Source: Thermoplasmatota archaeon
GTDB lineage: Archaea; Thermoplasmatota; Penumbrarchaeia; Penumbrarchaeales; Penumbrarchaeaceae
NCBI GenBank assembly: GCA_016929175.1
Contig: JAFGJI010000190.1
Location: 1-6,416, forward strand
Direction of reading: 5' to 3'
Length of the DNA stretch: 6,416 nt
In this document: piece after piece, positions 5,044 to 6,416 of the stretch
How the letters are laid out: each line of letters opens with the position of its first letter
Numbering within the stretch: position 1 is the first letter of the stretch
Made by a program: the position numbers and the translations under genes
Notes under the pieces: model-generated
What the model was told of the DNA's origin: nothing
What the model saw: the letters and a program-made list of their open reading frames with translations, nothing else
Databases searched by the model: none

Positions 5044-5991
5044 ATGGACAAGAAGATCTCCCTACTGATCGATGGTGACAACATATCCCCGAACCTCATA
5101 CAGCCTATACTGAACGAGATGCAGAGATGGGGGGACATAACCATCAAAAGGATATACGGGGACTGGACGACCAACAACATGAACGGATGGAAGGACATCC
5201 TCCAGAAACACGCAATACGGCCGATACAGCAGTTCAGGTACGGACCGAACGCCACCGATAACGCTCTTATAATGGATGCCATCGATATAACCTACACCAA
5301 CAAGGTGGTGAACACCTTCTGTGTCGTGACAAGCGATATCGATTTCTACGGTCTGTTCATGAGACTGAGGGAATACGGTTATTTTGTCATCGGCATCGGG
5401 AAACAGCAGACCAATGAACTGCTGAGAAAATCCTGCGACCAGTTCATATTCACGGAGAACATAGGGATCCAGGGCAGGGAAAAGGAGGTCGTTACCGCAA
5501 AGGAGGAGGGCAAGGACGAACTCAAGGACATCCTGATAAAGACATACAACTCGATAGACAAGGAAGAGGATGGATGGGTTATCCTCTCCCTGTTCGGAGA
5601 CCATATCAGGAGATTGTCCCCCGATTTCGATCCAAGGTCTTACAACCACAAGAACCTGATATCGATATTCCGTTCATACAGTGATATCTTCGAGGTGAAG
5701 AACGACATGCAGAACCCGATCATCTACTATGTCAGGGCGATCGGTCTGGAGGAGGAGGATAGGGAGATAACCAAAACGGGGTCCATCAAGAAATTCCTGG
5801 GTTTCTACGGTTTCATAGAATCCGATGACGGTGATTATTATTTCCACAGCACGAACATAACCCGCAACGTTTCGGACATGAAGATAAGGAAAGGGATGAA
5901 CGTAAGGTTCAAGGTCTTCAGGAAACCGGACCTGGAAGGGAGCACAACCGAGGAGAGGAACGGGAAAGCTTACGATATCGAGATATTGTGA
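5044..5991 (+). CDS. NYN-domain predicted ribonuclease with OST-HTH/LOTUS and cold-shock domains
   Basis: A 315-residue predicted cytoplasmic RNA-acting enzyme. Residues 5-140 form an NYN (PIN-like, LabA/DUF88-type) nuclease domain with its acidic metal-binding set in place: IDGDN (Asp10, Asp12), TDNALIMDAID (Asp72, Asp78) and TSDID (Asp98, Asp100). Residues 158-234 match the OST-HTH/LOTUS RNA-binding domain (DGWVILSLFGDHIRRLSPDF, then SYNHKNLISIF). Residues 244-315 match a cold-shock domain: TGSIKKFLGFYGFIES and DYYFHST correspond to the RNP1 and RNP2 strands, then KGMNVRFKV and GKAYDIEIL. An acidic/basic linker (141-157) joins the first two. By family knowledge, NYN domains cleave RNA and LOTUS domains bind structured or G-rich RNA; the substrate here is unknown. 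The gene stands alone with its own TATA box, so it seems not to be part of an operon. The three-domain fusion is its notable feature. Confidence 0.88.
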   Translation: MDKKISLLIDGDNISPNLIQPILNEMQRWGDITIKRIYGDWTTNNMNGWKDILQKHAIRPIQQFRYGPNATDNALIMDAIDITYTNKVVNTFCVVTSDIDFYGLFMRLREYGYFVIGIGKQQTNELLRKSCDQFIFTENIGIQGREKEVVTAKEEGKDELKDILIKTYNSIDKEEDGWVILSLFGDHIRRLSPDFDPRSYNHKNLISIFRSYSDIFEVKNDMQNPIIYYVRAIGLEEEDREITKTGSIKKFLGFYGFIESDDGDYYFHSTNITRNVSDMKIRKGMNVRFKVFRKPDLEGSTTEERNGKAYDIEIL

Positions 5992-6070
5992 CCCAAAGAT
6001 ATCAGCCCGGGGAAAAAACAGAACCCGTTCACTTCGTCGGATATATTCTGTGCGAACGACATCAAATCGA

Positions 6071-6079
6071 TTTTATATG
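6071..6079 (+). promoter_or_regulatory. Possible TATA box upstream of the zinc-ribbon gene
   Basis: TTTTATATG would start a transcript near 6100, just beyond the CCTCTG-G-CAGAGG palindrome, giving a leader of about 58 nt. A second candidate, GATATATTC, lies near 6040-6048. Neither is decisive. Confidence 0.35.
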
Positions 6080-6090
6080 ATGACCATTAT

Positions 6091-6117
6091 CCTCTGGCAG
6101 AGGTCCAGCCACAGAGG
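6091..6117. repeat. CAGAGG inverted and direct repeat cluster
   Basis: CCTCTG-G-CAGAGG (6091-6103) is a perfect 13-nt palindrome around one base, and a third CAGAGG follows at 6112-6117. It sits between the TATA-like element and the start of the zinc-ribbon gene. It could be a regulator site, a leader hairpin, or part of a mobile-element end. Confidence 0.4.
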
Positions 6118-6144
6118 ATGAGGCGAGACCCCGTTCGATAGAAA

Positions 6145-6149
6145 AGGAG
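6145..6149 (+). promoter_or_regulatory. Shine-Dalgarno site of the zinc-ribbon gene
   Basis: AGGAG, followed by 9 nt, precedes ATG 6159. With the in-frame stops at 6078 and 6081 and no ATG between, it supports this start. Confidence 0.6.
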
Positions 6150-6158
6150 TGCGTTGAG

Positions 6159-6416
6159 ATGAATTGTCCATATTGCCATGAGAGTGCAGGTATCGTGAGG
6201 GCCGGGATCAGGAACACCGGGAAGGGACAGATACAGAAATACTTCTGCAGGTCCTGTAAAAAGCATTTCTCGGACACAAAGCAGCCGTATACGCACTATC
6301 CCATCAAGGTGATCCTGCATGCGGTGGAACTTCATAATACCGGTTATCCGGTAGCATCGATCAAGACCGAGGTCGGAAAGAGGTACCCCTACTCACCGCC
6401 CGTAAGGACCATCTAC
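6159..6416 (+). CDS. Zinc-ribbon and HTH protein resembling a transposase N-terminus (3' end outside window)
   Basis: The first 86 residues are visible and the frame is open to the window edge. A four-cysteine zinc ribbon comes first: MNCPYCHES (Cys3, Cys6) and KYFCRSCKKHFSDT (Cys30, Cys33), the CPxC-x23-CxxCxxxF layout found at the start of many IS transposases (IS1 InsA and archaeal relatives). It is followed by HYPIKVILHAVELHNTGYPV and a further helical stretch, reading as an HTH of the kind that follows the ribbon in archaeal transposases. The catalytic DDE part, if present, would lie beyond the window. It could instead be a domesticated DNA-binding protein. No terminal inverted repeats or target-site duplication could be identified on the visible side. 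Confidence 0.6.
   Translation, partial: MNCPYCHESAGIVRAGIRNTGKGQIQKYFCRSCKKHFSDTKQPYTHYPIKVILHAVELHNTGYPVASIKTEVGKRYPYSPPVRTIY

Noticed and set aside
5062..5649. 195-codon minus-strand frame opposite the NYN gene.
   Set aside because: It is an antisense shadow; all recognisable domains are on the plus strand.
1..6416. CRISPR arrays, tRNA or rRNA genes.
   Set aside because: No regularly spaced direct repeats, no cloverleaf-like sequence with a GGTTCRA-type T-arm, and no rRNA-like stretches were seen by eye.

Overview
The window looks like archaeal chromosomal DNA, most likely from the Thermoplasmatota (a Methanomassiliicoccales or marine benthic relative is a reasonable guess). The evidence is TATA elements with purine-rich BRE-like flanks about 25 nt before predicted transcript starts, GGTGA-type Shine-Dalgarno sites, an archaeal-style HTH regulator, a lipoate ligase apparently lacking the accessory domain, a tiny CxxC-x17-CxxC zinc protein, and heavy use of AGG (Arg) and ATA (Ile) codons. 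The taxonomic call is inference; no rRNA or marker gene is present.

Layout. 1-648 (+) is the 3' part of a lipoate/biotin-ligase family gene. It converges on a minus-strand block at 701-4357. In transcription order that block is a small HTH regulator (4357-3905), a multi-pass membrane protein with a secreted N-terminal domain and a bacterial-PH-like C-terminal domain (3904-2438), and, after a T-rich termination tract and a fresh TATA box, a secreted beta-helix plus beta-propeller-like protein (2353-701). The first two are directly coupled: stop TAG abuts start ATG. A perfect 22-bp palindrome lies over the predicted transcription start of the HTH gene and looks like its own operator.

4560-4727 (-) is a 55-residue zinc-binding protein, which a naive longest-ORF call would overextend to 127 residues. 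A 316-nt divergent spacer separates it from 5044-5991 (+), which encodes a three-domain predicted RNA-acting protein: NYN (PIN-like) nuclease, OST-HTH/LOTUS and cold-shock domain. The window ends in a zinc-ribbon plus HTH gene (6159 onward), cut by the edge, resembling the N-terminus of an archaeal transposase or a domesticated derivative.

How the parts work together. The HTH-membrane pair, with an autoregulatory-looking operator and a secreted protein downstream, could be a small envelope-sensing or surface-remodelling module. The NYN-LOTUS-CSD protein is a plausible stand-alone RNA-processing or defence-type factor next to a possible mobile element. These two are the most interesting items; neither function can be proved from sequence alone.
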